A stretch of DNA of 64,000 nucleotides from Hasllibacter sp. MH4015 (GTDB lineage: Bacteria; Pseudomonadota; Alphaproteobacteria; Rhodobacterales; Rhodobacteraceae). Positions within the stretch are counted from its first letter, which is position 1. Each line of letters starts with the position of its first letter. The stretch is taken from NCBI RefSeq assembly GCF_020177575.1, contig NZ_JAHTBK010000001.1, positions 1,671,875-1,735,874 on the forward strand, written 5' to 3'. Positions 1-9,010 of this stretch are shown piece by piece. Both the position numbers and the translations under genes were made by a program. Under the pieces are notes generated by a model, which saw nothing but the letters and a program-made list of their open reading frames with translations, ran no database searches and was not told the DNA's origin.

Positions 1-178
1 ATCCGCAGCCACGGCGCGGCCATTGCAGTCCAATCCATCGACATCCCTCCGCGGTGCACCACGCCACCCTTGCCTGCATGGCGCCCCACAGAAAAGGGAA
101 TACGCCGCATCGCCTATGCCTTTACGCCCAATGCCCCAATCCTTATATCTTCGCTCAGGTACACAAGCGGATGGCCAC

Positions 179-541
179 ATGACCGAGCAGACACCCAAGA
201 TGGAAGGCGCGCCGCTGATCCGGCCCTCCACCACCGACCACGCGCTCTACGATTCTGTCGTGGAGGCGTGCCGCTCCGTCTACGATCCTGAAATCCCGGT
301 GAATATCTATGACCTCGGCCTGATCTACACGATCGAGATCGGCCCGGAGAGTGATGTCGAGATCATCATGACCCTGACCGCACCCGGTTGCCCCGTTGCG
401 GGCGAGATGCCGGGATGGGTCGCCGACGCGGTGGAGCCACTCGACGGCGTGAAGACGGTGAACGTGGAAATTACTTGGGAGCCGCCCTGGGGCATGGACA
501 TGATGTCCGACGAGGCGCGCCTGGAGCTTGGCTTCATGTAA
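179..541 (+). CDS. SufT-like Fe-S cluster assembly protein (MIP18/DUF59 family)
   Basis: A 120-residue protein of the MIP18 (DUF59) family, whose members help mature iron-sulfur proteins in the cytoplasm. The family core is visible: DPEIPVNIYDLGLIY near residue 40, then LTAPGCPVAGEMP with the conserved cysteine, and a C-terminal EITWEPPW stretch typical of SufT-like members. The reading frame is open back to position 23, but the upstream residues look like translated leader, so I start at the ATG at 179. An A-type Fe-S carrier lies about 1 kb downstream on the same strand, which fits a role in Fe-S assembly. It could equally be called PaaD-like, but there are no paa genes nearby. Confidence 0.88.
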   Translation: MTEQTPKMEGAPLIRPSTTDHALYDSVVEACRSVYDPEIPVNIYDLGLIYTIEIGPESDVEIIMTLTAPGCPVAGEMPGWVADAVEPLDGVKTVNVEITWEPPWGMDMMSDEARLELGFM

Positions 542-739
542 AGCCGCGTCCGCGCCCAAACGCGACCCGGTTTTTCCCTCCTGTAAAGACAGGCATTCCT
601 TAACCTTCGGGGCGCTTGTTCCCGGCCCCCGCCCCTGCCATGATCCGCCTGGGGTAAAGACGCAGGGGCCAGCATTCTCGCCGGCTGCCGGTGCCGCGCA
701 ACGGGCGCGCGCACCCGATCACGAGGATTGATCACCCGG

Positions 740-1417
740 ATGGCAGCCTACACGTTTTCGGCCCTGTTCCTGGCCCATGTGATCGCCGATTACGTGCTCC
801 AGACCACGTGGATGGTCGTGAACAAGAAACGTGCCATCGCGATGGCAGCCCATATCGGGTTGGTCCTTGGCACCATGTGCCTGACGACGCTGTCCTTCCA
901 TCCCGGTTTCATCGCGCTCGCCCTGGCCCATCTGTGGATCGACATCGTCAAGACCTACGCGATGCCCGAAGGTTTGGGGGCCTATGTCGCGGACCAGCTT
1001 CTGCACATCGCCTCCATCGCCGGGGTGGCCCTGTTCTTCCCGATGATCTGGGCGATGAGCCCGCTGGCGGACGTCGAGAACCTGCCGCTTTACTACATGA
1101 TCGCTGCGGGCGTGCTTTTCGCCGCGCGCGGCGGGCAATATGCGGTCGCCACCATCGTCGCGCGCCAGGGGCTTGGCAAAAGCGACGGCGTGGTCGTCGG
1201 ATGGGCCGAACGCGCGGCTTTGTGCGTAGTGCTGATCGGCGGCTTTCCGATCCTCTCCGCGGCGGTTGTGGCCGCCAAGGGCCTCTACCTTGCCGTTCGT
1301 GCGCCGGGTCGCGAGGATCTGGGCCGCAAACGTCTGATCCTTGGAACGATTGTCAGCCTTCTATGGGGCTTCGGCGTGGCCATCCCCCTCGCCCTTGTGA
1401 TGCCGATGATGCAGTGA
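740..1417 (+). CDS. DUF3307 family membrane protein
   Basis: A 225-residue polytopic membrane protein matching the DUF3307 family, which has no established biochemical function. The N-terminal signature is visible: a hydrophobic helix followed by LAHVIADYVLQTTWMV and a charged NKKR turn. About six membrane segments can be drawn over the whole length. I chose ATG 740 (MAAYTF); a TTG at 728 in the same frame is directly abutted by the purine-rich GAGGA and so has no spacing for a ribosome site. It lies between the SufT-like gene and the A-type carrier on the same strand. No function is inferred from position. Confidence 0.75.
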   Translation: MAAYTFSALFLAHVIADYVLQTTWMVVNKKRAIAMAAHIGLVLGTMCLTTLSFHPGFIALALAHLWIDIVKTYAMPEGLGAYVADQLLHIASIAGVALFFPMIWAMSPLADVENLPLYYMIAAGVLFAARGGQYAVATIVARQGLGKSDGVVVGWAERAALCVVLIGGFPILSAAVVAAKGLYLAVRAPGREDLGRKRLILGTIVSLLWGFGVAIPLALVMPMMQ

Positions 1418-1434
1418 CACCGGCCTTGCGGGGC

Positions 1435-1463
1435 TTGAGCCGAAGTACACAGGCGCTTACATA
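1435..1463 (+). promoter_or_regulatory. Candidate sigma-70-type promoter of the A-type Fe-S carrier gene
   Basis: TTGAGC (1435-1440) and TACATA (1458-1463) are separated by exactly 17 bases and lie 33 bases upstream of the ATG at 1497. This fits a housekeeping promoter by eye. No binding site for IscR or RirA was recognised. Confidence 0.45.
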
Positions 1464-1496
1464 TCCCCCATACGCGTCATCCAAAGGACCGCCCCG

Positions 1497-1868
1497 ATGT
1501 TCGGTATCCCCGGAAAACAAGCCGTCACCATGACCGACAAGGCCGCGCGGCAGATCGCCAAGCTCATGGAGCAGGGCGGCACGCAAGGTCTGCGGATCGG
1601 GGTGAAGAAGGGCGGCTGCGCGGGCATGGAATACACCATGGATTACGTGTCCGAGATCGACCCCAACGATGAGGTGGTGGAACAGGATGGCGCGCGGGTG
1701 ATGATCGCCCCCATGGCGCAGATGTTCCTGTTCGGGACCGAGATCGACTACGAGGTGTCGCTGCTGGAGGCGTCCTTCCAGTTCCGCAACCCCAACGTGG
1801 CCGATGCCTGTGGCTGCGGTGAGTCGATCAAGTTCAAGGATATCGACGAGTTGAGCGCCGAGACGTGA
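1497..1868 (+). CDS. A-type Fe-S cluster carrier (HesB/IscA/SufA/ErpA family)
   Basis: A 123-residue HesB/IscA-type protein. It probably carries nascent Fe-S clusters to client proteins in the cytosol. The three cluster-binding cysteines of the family are in place: Cys in KKGGCAGMEY (about residue 41) and the C-terminal pair in ADACGCGESIKF (about residues 106-108). Length and ending are normal for the family; the short N-terminal leader (MFGIPGKQ) is slightly longer than in E. coli IscA. The stop codon overlaps the GTG start of the TfoX-N gene (GTGA). Which of SufA, IscA or ErpA it corresponds to cannot be decided without a tree, so no symbol is given. Confidence 0.9.
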   Translation: MFGIPGKQAVTMTDKAARQIAKLMEQGGTQGLRIGVKKGGCAGMEYTMDYVSEIDPNDEVVEQDGARVMIAPMAQMFLFGTEIDYEVSLLEASFQFRNPNVADACGCGESIKFKDIDELSAET

Positions 1869-2191
1869 GCGTTTCGGCGGAGGAGATTGCCCACGCGGTG
1901 GAGCTGTTCTCGGGTCTTGGCGACATCACCACACGCAAGATGATGGGCGGGTTGTGCCTCTATCACGAGGGCACGATTTTCGCGCTTCTGATGTCCGACG
2001 GGCAGCTTTACCTCAAAGGCGCCGGGGACTTTCAGCAGGTTCTCGAAGACGAGGGCTGCACCCGCTGGCAGTATCAACGCGAAGGGCGCGACAAGCCGAC
2101 ATTCATGCCCTACTGGACCATGCCCGATGCGGCGCTCGACGATCCCGATGTCGCCGTCGCTTGGGCCCGGCGGGCGCTTGCCCATCTCTGA
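1865..2191 (+). CDS. TfoX/Sxy N-terminal domain protein
   Basis: A 108-residue protein made only of the TfoX N-terminal domain: an N-terminal helix, then DITTRKMMGGLCLYHEG, then LYLKGAGDF and a C-terminal helix (DPDVAVAWARRAL). Full-length TfoX/Sxy of gammaproteobacteria controls competence, but the stand-alone N-domain proteins common in alphaproteobacteria have no proven role. Start is GTG at 1865, overlapping the stop of the preceding gene by 4 bases (GTGA), which implies translational coupling to the A-type carrier. That coupling is the only functional clue. Confidence 0.8.
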   Translation: MSVSAEEIAHAVELFSGLGDITTRKMMGGLCLYHEGTIFALLMSDGQLYLKGAGDFQQVLEDEGCTRWQYQREGRDKPTFMPYWTMPDAALDDPDVAVAWARRALAHL

Positions 2192-2227
2192 TATGGAACC
2201 TTGCGGGCCCTTGTTCGTTTGGCTCTC

Positions 2228-3934
2228 ATGGCCATACCCAAACCTGTCTTCCCGCTGCATCGCCTCATCGGGGCACTCTTCCTGTGCATCGCGTGCCTCG
2301 CTACGCCATTCGCCACACCGCTGAATGCGCAATCACCCGAGGCGCATTTCTTCGACAGCCCACCCGTCAACACCGGCCTTGGCCCCAGGCCCGAGGTGAT
2401 TGATCTGCGCACGCCGCGCAGTGCCATGGCGAGCTTTATCGCCGCCACGCAATCCGGCGATTACGAAAGTGCGGCCCACGTGCTCGATCTAGGCGACCTC
2501 CCGCCGGAGGTGCAGCGACGCGAAGGGGCCGACCTGGCGCGGCGCCTTTCCGTTGTGATCGACCGACAAGCGATCCTCGATTGGTCATTGTTGCGCAACC
2601 GCGCCGATGGGCTCAACGCTATCGGGCCGGATCAGGACCCCATGGTGGGGGAGCCGCGCCGGTCTCTTTTGCTGCGAGAGTTGGACCTGACCCCTGCGCC
2701 GGCCGCCTTGCGCCTGAACCGCATCCGCTCCGGCGGCGAAGGTGGCGATCTGGTCTGGGTCTTCTCCCGTGAAACGGTGGCCGACATCGACGCCCTCTAC
2801 GACCGCTACGGCCCCTCGGAATGGGAGGCCCTGTTGCCGCCCGCCCTCACCCAAGACGCATTCGGTGGCCTGATGTGGTGGGAGCTGATCGGTCTACCGC
2901 TGCTATTGCTCACGGCGGCGGCGACCGGGTTTTTGACCGCACGGATTTTCCGGCCCATCCGCAAACGCGCTGGCCGATTGGGGGAGCGTATCGTTGCCGC
3001 GGCGCAGACGCCCGCGATCATCGCGGCGGTCACGACAATCCTGTCCTGGGGCACGACGCAGGTGCTTGTCTTCTCCTCCGTCCTGTCGACCTTCATCTCG
3101 CCCCTCGTGGCCATCGGGTACACCACCGCGGCGCTGATGCTGGTGATGAATGTTCTGGGCGCGATACTAGAGCGGCTGATGGGCCCCGACGCCGCCGACC
3201 TGACCCATCGCGAGGTGGCCGAGCAGCGCCGGGCCGCGACCCGGGTGGCGGCGTTGCGGCATATGCTCACCGTTGTGGTCTTCCTCGTGGGCGCAGGCAT
3301 CGTCATGTCCCAGGCCGAGATTTTCCGGGGCCTCGGCTTGTCGCTTCTCGCCTCCGCCGGGGCGGTCACGCTCGTCATCGGCTTCGCCGCGCGGCAGGTC
3401 TTGGGCAATATTCTCGCCAGCCTGCAAATCGCGCTCAACCAATCCGCGCGGGTCGGCGACCGGATCATGTGGCACGACAAGCTGTGTTACGTGGAACAGA
3501 TTAACTTCACCTACGTCTTGCTGCGCAATTGGGACGATACGCGTGTCGTCGTCCCGGTGTCGGAGTTCGTTTCCGAAACCTTCACGAACTGGACGCTGGA
3601 AGATCCGGCGATCTTACGCATCCTCAAATTCAAACTCTCGCCCGACGCCGATCTGGATGCCCTGCGAAAGGCGTTCCACGAGATCCTGGAGGATATGAAA
3701 GCCGGCGACCACGGGTCGGAGATGGGCGACATCGACGAGGCCGAGATGGTCGTCGCCGGGCAGGATGCCCTGGGGATCGACGTGTGGTTCGGGGTGCCGT
3801 GCCTTGATCCGTCCACCCAATGGGGCGTGTCGTGCACGGCGCGCGAGCGGATCGTTCAGGCCGCGCGCGACATTGCCGAGCGCTCCGAACGCCCGGTCTT
3901 CCCCGACGGCGCGGTGATGGAGGCCGCGGCCTAG
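2228..3934 (+). CDS. MscS-family mechanosensitive channel with long N-terminal domain
   Basis: A 568-residue MscS-type channel of the inner membrane that should open under hypo-osmotic tension. From ATG 2228 the protein starts with a signal-like segment (FPLHRLIGALFLCIACLAT) and a periplasmic domain of about 170 residues. Then come four or five membrane segments ending in the pore helix region (GLSLLASAGAVTLVIGFAA, then RQVLGNILASLQIALNQ). Next is the beta domain with VGDRI and VVVPVSEF, and a cytoplasmic alpha-beta domain. An in-frame TTG at 2201 would add nine residues and is less likely. The gene is convergent with the oxygenase, with two bases between the stop codons. Confidence 0.87.
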   Translation: MAIPKPVFPLHRLIGALFLCIACLATPFATPLNAQSPEAHFFDSPPVNTGLGPRPEVIDLRTPRSAMASFIAATQSGDYESAAHVLDLGDLPPEVQRREGADLARRLSVVIDRQAILDWSLLRNRADGLNAIGPDQDPMVGEPRRSLLLRELDLTPAPAALRLNRIRSGGEGGDLVWVFSRETVADIDALYDRYGPSEWEALLPPALTQDAFGGLMWWELIGLPLLLLTAAATGFLTARIFRPIRKRAGRLGERIVAAAQTPAIIAAVTTILSWGTTQVLVFSSVLSTFISPLVAIGYTTAALMLVMNVLGAILERLMGPDAADLTHREVAEQRRAATRVAALRHMLTVVVFLVGAGIVMSQAEIFRGLGLSLLASAGAVTLVIGFAARQVLGNILASLQIALNQSARVGDRIMWHDKLCYVEQINFTYVLLRNWDDTRVVVPVSEFVSETFTNWTLEDPAILRILKFKLSPDADLDALRKAFHEILEDMKAGDHGSEMGDIDEAEMVVAGQDALGIDVWFGVPCLDPSTQWGVSCTARERIVQAARDIAERSERPVFPDGAVMEAAA

Positions 3935-3936
3935 AC

Positions 3937-4848
3937 TCAGGCCGTTTCAGCGCCCTGCAGGTGCGTGTAGGTTTCCGTGTACCGCTTCGACAGATGCGCG
4001 CCCGCCGTGATGGGCGCCTGCCCCGGGGCGGAGACATCGGTGTCGTAGACCGGGTTGAAGAAAAGCGGGATTGAAATCCGCTCCAGCGGACCGCCGATCA
4101 CGCGATGCGGCGTGGCACGCACCTGTCCCGCGGTCCACATCTCCAGCATCTCGCCGAAATTGATGATGAAGGCGCCGGGCTGCGCCTCCACCGGAACCCA
4201 TGTGCCATCACGCAACTGCACCTCCAGCCCCGGCTGGCCGTCCGTCGCCAGCAATGTCAGGCATCCGTAATCGGTATGGGCGGCGATCCCGAAATCCTTC
4301 TCTCCTGCCCAGTCGGGTCGCTCGGGGTAGTAATTGCCGCGCAGAAGGGCCATCGGACGCGCGAACTTGTCGGCGAAGAAATCCTGATCCCGGCCGATCG
4401 CCGCCGAAATTCCGCGCAGAAGGTCCAGCGCCACGGCGCGGGCTTGGCTGAAATAGCCCTCCACCATCCGCTGAAACCCCTCCGGCGCGTCGGGCCATTG
4501 GTTGGGCGCATAGACCGGAAGGCGCGCGAACGGATCGCCGGGCGGCAATTCCACGCCGCAATCGAACACTTCCTTGTAGTCGGGATTGGCGTCGGGATCG
4601 ACCTGCTCTGACCCCGCGCCGCCCCAGCCACGGTTCGATCCGGTGACGTTCATGTTCACCGCCTCCTTCACCGCGCGCGGCCCCTTGAAGAACGCGCGAT
4701 AGGCGGCGATCACCTGTGCGACGCCTTCGGCGCTCAACGCGGTGTTGTGGAGCGTCAGGAACCCGATCTCCTCCGCCCCGCGTCGTGCGGCGTCCAGGGC
4801 CTCCGGATCGCGGGCCGCAAGGGCGTCGGCGTCAATGTGCGGGATCAT
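3937..4848 (-). CDS. 2-oxoglutarate/Fe(II)-dependent oxygenase, isopenicillin-N-synthase-like
   Basis: A 303-residue oxygenase of the IPNS/DIOX superfamily, expected to oxidise a small substrate in the cytosol using Fe(II), O2 and usually 2-oxoglutarate. The metal triad is visible as AAHTDYGC (His-x-Asp) and ATPHRV (His), followed by the cosubstrate-binding RISIPLFF (Arg-x-Ser). The start at 4848 is supported by GAGAGG ten bases upstream; an in-frame ATG at 4875 lies before that site and is rejected. The substrate is not predictable; homologues are annotated variously as gibberellin-type, ethylene-forming-like or unnamed oxygenases. It is divergent from the triosephosphate isomerase gene. Confidence 0.85.
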   Translation of the reverse strand: MIPHIDADALAARDPEALDAARRGAEEIGFLTLHNTALSAEGVAQVIAAYRAFFKGPRAVKEAVNMNVTGSNRGWGGAGSEQVDPDANPDYKEVFDCGVELPPGDPFARLPVYAPNQWPDAPEGFQRMVEGYFSQARAVALDLLRGISAAIGRDQDFFADKFARPMALLRGNYYPERPDWAGEKDFGIAAHTDYGCLTLLATDGQPGLEVQLRDGTWVPVEAQPGAFIINFGEMLEMWTAGQVRATPHRVIGGPLERISIPLFFNPVYDTDVSAPGQAPITAGAHLSKRYTETYTHLQGAETA

Positions 4849-4923
4849 TGGTGAAACACCTCTCGGGTTGACCATGGGCTATGCGCCTGCCATCGCAGGG
4901 GCACACATCGGATGGAGGCGGCC

Positions 4924-5670
4924 ATGGCACGCAAATTGGCGGCAGGCAATTGGAAGATGAACGGAAGCCTCGCGGCTCTGGCGGAGGTCGACGCCCTGAT
5001 CGGCGATCTGGACGGCGGGTGCGAGGTGCTGCTGTGCCCGCCCGCCACGCTGATCGCGCCGATGGCGGCGCGTGCTACGGGCTCCGCCCTGATGGTCGGG
5101 GCGCAAACCTGCCACCCGGCTACATCGGGCGCCCATACCGGAGACCTGTCTGCGGCGATGCTGGCGGAGGCCGGTGCCACCCACATCATCACCGGCCATT
5201 CGGAACGGCGCACCGATCACGGGGAAACCGATGGCGACGTCGCGGCACAGACCCAAGCGGTCCTGGATGCGGGCCTGATCGCCATCGTCTGCGTCGGAGA
5301 GACGGAGGCGGAGCGCGATGCAGCGGTAACGCTCAACGTGATCTCCACGCAGCTTGCCGGTTCCATCCCCGAAGGTGCCGCACCCGCCCAGATCGTGGTG
5401 GCCTATGAGCCGGTCTGGGCCATCGGCACAGGCCGCACCCCGACGCTGGACCAGATCGCCGATGTGCACGCCCATATCCGAGAGGAACTGTCCGAGAGAC
5501 TGGGGGCGGCACAGGCCGATCACATTCCGCTCCTCTACGGCGGGTCGGTCAAGCCGGGCAACGCGGCAGAGATTTTCGGTGTGCAGCATGTGGATGGTGC
5601 CCTGGTCGGCGGCGCATCCCTGAAGGCCGCCGATTTCGGCCCGATCGCCGCGGCCCTTGCCGCAAGCTGA
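4924..5670 (+). CDS. tpiA: Triosephosphate isomerase
   Basis: A 248-residue TIM-barrel enzyme interconverting dihydroxyacetone phosphate and glyceraldehyde 3-phosphate in glycolysis and gluconeogenesis. Diagnostic motifs: the N-terminal AGNWKMNG with the catalytic Lys, GHSERR with the catalytic His, and AYEPVWAIGTG with the catalytic Glu and flexible loop 6, then LYGGSVKP in the phosphate-binding region. ATG 4924 gives the canonical MARKLAAGNWKMNG start; an in-frame ATG at 4912 would add MEAA. No other glycolytic gene is adjacent. The protein is complete and shows no missing active-site residue. Confidence 0.97.
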   Translation: MARKLAAGNWKMNGSLAALAEVDALIGDLDGGCEVLLCPPATLIAPMAARATGSALMVGAQTCHPATSGAHTGDLSAAMLAEAGATHIITGHSERRTDHGETDGDVAAQTQAVLDAGLIAIVCVGETEAERDAAVTLNVISTQLAGSIPEGAAPAQIVVAYEPVWAIGTGRTPTLDQIADVHAHIREELSERLGAAQADHIPLLYGGSVKPGNAAEIFGVQHVDGALVGGASLKAADFGPIAAALAAS

Positions 5671-5678
5671 CCGCCCAC

Positions 5679-5714
5679 AAAAAAGGGCCGCCCACGCCCA
5701 ACGGCAGGCGGCCC
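5679..5714 (-). terminator. Rho-independent terminator of the PPC-domain gene
   Basis: Eight-base stem GGGCCGCC (5685-5692) with GGCGGCCC (5707-5714) and a 14-base loop. On the minus strand it is followed by six U residues (complement of 5679-5684). It sits directly after the minus-strand gene ending at 5731 and about 10 bases after the tpiA stop. Confidence 0.8.
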
Positions 5715-5730
5715 GCATCTCAACCGCGCA

Positions 5731-6987
5731 TCAAGGGGCCGGAACGTACCGTTCCGTCGCGATGCGGATGATCCCCTGGTAGCTGTCGGAATACTGCCGC
5801 ACCGCCAGCAGGTAGCGCCCGGGATTGACCCGTGCCACGATTTGGCTGTTCAGGGTTCCGCCGCTGTCGTCATTGAACGCGATCTCCTGACCGATATCGT
5901 TGTAGAGGATGATCAGCGGATCACTGTCCGTCACCTCAACGGCGTCGATCACGATGGCCCCGCCCTCGGGCACGGTGAAGGAGAACCACGTCGCGTTCCG
6001 TCCGGAGATCTGCTGATCGCGGACCGATCGGCTGGGCAGCTCACCCATATCGACAATCGGGTAGGACCCGTCGAGCGGCGGGGCCGCGTCACCGATATCA
6101 TAGAGCTGGTGCAACGCGGCCTCGGCGTCGTATTCCACGACCGACAGGGTCACGGGCTGGTTCGGATCGGACAGCGCGCGCATGCCGATGCAATAGGTGC
6201 CCGGCTGGAGCGGCGACGTGAAGTCGATCCTGCTGTTGAGCGATTGGTAATCGTCGTTTTCCGCAAGCAGCGTTCCGTTGCCGTCGAACACGTAGATATA
6301 TGGATCGGCGGACGGGTTTTCTGCGGTGATCGACACCGGCTGCGCACTGTCGAGGACAAAGCGATAATAGGGCGCGCCGTTGGTCGAATTCGTCGCGGAA
6401 ACGCCGTCGCCCAACTGGCCGTCAATGGGACCGGTGCCAAGTGGGATTGCGGGGGTTTCGGATGTGCAGGGGTCGATCCCCACGAAGAGGGAGCCGCCAC
6501 CGCCGAAGAACCCGCCGCTCAGGCCCTGGGTGATCGCCTCGTGTTCCAGACGTCCGACCTGTACATCGGCGTTGAGGCTGCCGCCCGCCCATCCGCGGGT
6601 GGCCAGGCAATACTCTCCGGCCTGCAATTGCGTCTCCGCGCGCGAGGCGAGGCCGCCACCGCTGTCGTCATCGGTCACAACCAGCGTGCCATTGGCGTCA
6701 TAGACCTCGATCACGCTGTCGCCGGTCGGGTTGGGCTGCGCCTCAAGGCGGAATTCGCCGGGCGTGCTGACGCTGAAATAAACGACATTGTTGCCCTGGG
6801 CCGGGATCGGAAGTCCGGCGATGAACAACGGACCCTCAGAGGTGGAGATATCCGACGCCTCCGGGCTTCCGCCGATCCATTGGCCGGTCGCGCCGACGCC
6901 ACCGCAAGACACCGCCTGGGCCGAGGCCGCGGCGGCACTCAGCGCCAGCGCCGCCGTCGTGGCAAGCGCGGTAAAGGTATAATTCAT
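5731..6987 (-). CDS. Secreted protein with three pre-peptidase C-terminal (PPC)-like domains
   Basis: A 418-residue exported protein. It opens with a Sec signal peptide (a hydrophobic Ala-rich core ending in ASAQA near residue 24). Three similar beta-sandwich modules of about 100-120 residues follow, each with the PPC pattern: a Val-Tyr-Phe or Tyr-Arg-Phe strand, a VIEVYDANG, IYVFDGNG or LIILYNDIG strand, an acidic DDDSGG, NDDYQS or NDDSGG turn, and a closing AGEYCLA, PGTYCIG or PGRYLLA strand. PPC domains usually accompany secreted proteases, but no catalytic domain is present, so this is probably a binding or structural periplasmic or extracellular protein. The start is fixed by GGAGG seven bases before ATG 6987; the ATG at 6993 overlaps that site. 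Confidence 0.8.
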   Translation of the reverse strand: MNYTFTALATTAALALSAAAASAQAVSCGGVGATGQWIGGSPEASDISTSEGPLFIAGLPIPAQGNNVVYFSVSTPGEFRLEAQPNPTGDSVIEVYDANGTLVVTDDDSGGGLASRAETQLQAGEYCLATRGWAGGSLNADVQVGRLEHEAITQGLSGGFFGGGGSLFVGIDPCTSETPAIPLGTGPIDGQLGDGVSATNSTNGAPYYRFVLDSAQPVSITAENPSADPYIYVFDGNGTLLAENDDYQSLNSRIDFTSPLQPGTYCIGMRALSDPNQPVTLSVVEYDAEAALHQLYDIGDAAPPLDGSYPIVDMGELPSRSVRDQQISGRNATWFSFTVPEGGAIVIDAVEVTDSDPLIILYNDIGQEIAFNDDSGGTLNSQIVARVNPGRYLLAVRQYSDSYQGIIRIATERYVPAP

Positions 6988-7168
6988 TAGCATTCCTCCA
7001 AATCGTGCCGAAGGCGTCCTGTCGCGCGTCGGCTCCGATGGTCATTTATGCATGACGCCCCCGCGTGATCCAGCAAAAGACGCGCCCCGGGTGGCGGGGA
7101 AATTTGGGCATTGGGCGACGCCGACGCGGTGCTGGCCAGTGGAATAAGGCCCTGCCATAGTCGGGCCT

Positions 7169-9010
7169 ATGGTCGAGTCAGCCCCGCTTTCCCCCGCGCG
7201 CCCGCGCGCCAGCCGCCCCCGGCGTGCGATCTGGGCCGTTGCGCTTACCGTGGTCCTGGGCCTTGGCATCTTGCTGGCGCTTTCGCCGCGCATCGAACGG
7301 ATCTACCTGCGCCAGGCCGGGACGGAGGACACCGCCACCCTGCAACTGGCAACCGAGGTTTTGCGCGGGGCGTTGGAGCGGACGGAAGCGCTGCCGGCCC
7401 TGATCGCGGAACGCCCCATTTTGCGACAATTGCTGGCCGAGCCGGGGAATGAGGGGCTCGCCCCCTTCACGAACGAGATGCTGCGCAATATGGCCCTGTC
7501 GCTGGACGTGTCCGATATCTACGTCATGGATGTCGAGGGCCACACGATCGCCGCGTCCAATTACCGGGCTGACCGCTCCTTCATCGGACAGAATTTCGCC
7601 TATCGCCCCTATTTCACCGATGCGATGAATGCCGGCCTGGGCCGGTTCCATGCCCTTGGCACCACGTCGGGGCAGCGTGGCTATTTCTTCGCGGCGCCCA
7701 TCCTCGACAACACGCTGATCGTCGGGGTCGTGGCTGTGAAACTGAGCCTCGATGAATTCGAGGATGCGTGGCAGGAAAGCGATGCGTCGATCATCGTGAC
7801 CGACACCAACAACGTGATCTTCCTGTCCGACCGACCAGATTGGCATTTCGCCACGCTCGGCCCATTGCCCCCCGCCGCGCTCGACCGGATCGAGGCGACA
7901 CGCCAATACCCCGCGGCCCGCCTGACCCCGTTGACCGTCGCCTCCGAGCGATTGAGCGATGGCCTCGACCTGACCACCGTCGGGGAGGAGGCGTTCGTGC
8001 AACAAACCGCTCTGATCGCCGCGCCGGGGTGGCGCGTTTCGATCCTGACGCCGACCGGTCCCGCAATCCAGCAGGCGTGGAGCACGATGTTTCTCATGGC
8101 GCTTGTCGTGGTGATGCTGGGGCTTGTGATCGCCACCATCCTTGGCCGCCGCGCGCGCCTGATCGAACGGCTGGCCGCCGAGCAATCCCTTGCGGCCCTG
8201 TTGGAGGCTCGCGTGGCGGAACGCACGGCAGAGCTCAAAGACGAGGTGGAGGAGCGGCGCGCGACCGAGGATCGTCTGCGCCGTACCCAGGCGGAGCTTG
8301 TGCAGGCGGGCAAGCTGGCAGCACTTGGGTCGATGTCCGCCGCGCTCAGCCACGAATTCAACCAGCCCCTCGCCGCCGTGAAATCCTACGCGGAAAATGC
8401 GGGCACCTTCCTCGATCGCGCGCGGGTCGCGGATGCGCGCGACAACATCTCGCGCATCTCCGCGCTGGCCGACCGGATGGCCACGATCTCCAAGCATCTG
8501 CGCAATTTCGCCCGCCGCCCGCAGGACAAAACCGGTCCGGTCTCCCTCGGGCCGATTGTCCGTGACGCGTTGGAACTGATGGATGCGCGCCTGCGTGCGG
8601 AGGGGGCGGATGTGGTCTTCACGCCGCCCGAGGTCGATATCTGGGCGCGCGGCGGGCCGGTGCGGTTGCAACAGGTCGTCGTGAACCTGCTGGGCAATGC
8701 ACTCGACGCGATGGCGGATCAGGACATGCGTCCGATCCACCTTACCGTGACCGGGGGGGACGCACCGGAAATCCGCGTGCGCGATTTCGGCCCCGGCCTG
8801 TCCGACGACGCGCTGGCCCAGGCGTTCGATCCGTTCTTCACCACCAAGGATCCCGGTCACGGACTGGGCCTGGGTCTGTCGATTTCCTACAATATCATCC
8901 GCGATTTCGGCGGGCGGCTGCTGGCGGAGAATGCACCGGATGGCGGCGCGATCTTCCGCGTGACGCTGGAGGCGGCCGCCCCCGACGCGCCCGAGATGGC
9001 CGCCGAATGA
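7169..9010 (+). CDS. DctB-like sensor histidine kinase
   Basis: A 613-residue membrane histidine kinase of the DctB type. Order: short Arg-rich cytoplasmic leader, membrane helix at about 20-40, a periplasmic double-PDC-like sensor (about 45-300), second helix at about 310-330, coiled-coil linker (RVAERTAELKDEVEERR), the HisKA box SHEFNQPLAAVKSY with the phospho-acceptor His at residue 395, and a HATPase domain (NLLGNALDAM, DFGPGLS, GHGLGLGLS). The stop overlaps the regulator start by 4 bases (ATGA), so the pair is co-translated. In the classical system DctB senses C4-dicarboxylates; here the downstream transporter is of the TAXI type, so the ligand may differ. Confidence 0.88.
   Translation: MVESAPLSPARPRASRPRRAIWAVALTVVLGLGILLALSPRIERIYLRQAGTEDTATLQLATEVLRGALERTEALPALIAERPILRQLLAEPGNEGLAPFTNEMLRNMALSLDVSDIYVMDVEGHTIAASNYRADRSFIGQNFAYRPYFTDAMNAGLGRFHALGTTSGQRGYFFAAPILDNTLIVGVVAVKLSLDEFEDAWQESDASIIVTDTNNVIFLSDRPDWHFATLGPLPPAALDRIEATRQYPAARLTPLTVASERLSDGLDLTTVGEEAFVQQTALIAAPGWRVSILTPTGPAIQQAWSTMFLMALVVVMLGLVIATILGRRARLIERLAAEQSLAALLEARVAERTAELKDEVEERRATEDRLRRTQAELVQAGKLAALGSMSAALSHEFNQPLAAVKSYAENAGTFLDRARVADARDNISRISALADRMATISKHLRNFARRPQDKTGPVSLGPIVRDALELMDARLRAEGADVVFTPPEVDIWARGGPVRLQQVVVNLLGNALDAMADQDMRPIHLTVTGGDAPEIRVRDFGPGLSDDALAQAFDPFFTTKDPGHGLGLGLSISYNIIRDFGGRLLAENAPDGGAIFRVTLEAAAPDAPEMAAE

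Noticed and set aside
1-178. Possible end of an upstream gene or N-terminal extension of the SufT-like protein
   Set aside because: No frame here shows family similarity; the conserved protein begins at 179.
7178-8860. 560-codon minus-strand open frame
   Set aside because: It lies entirely under the sensor kinase with high-GC shadow composition and no recognisable domain.
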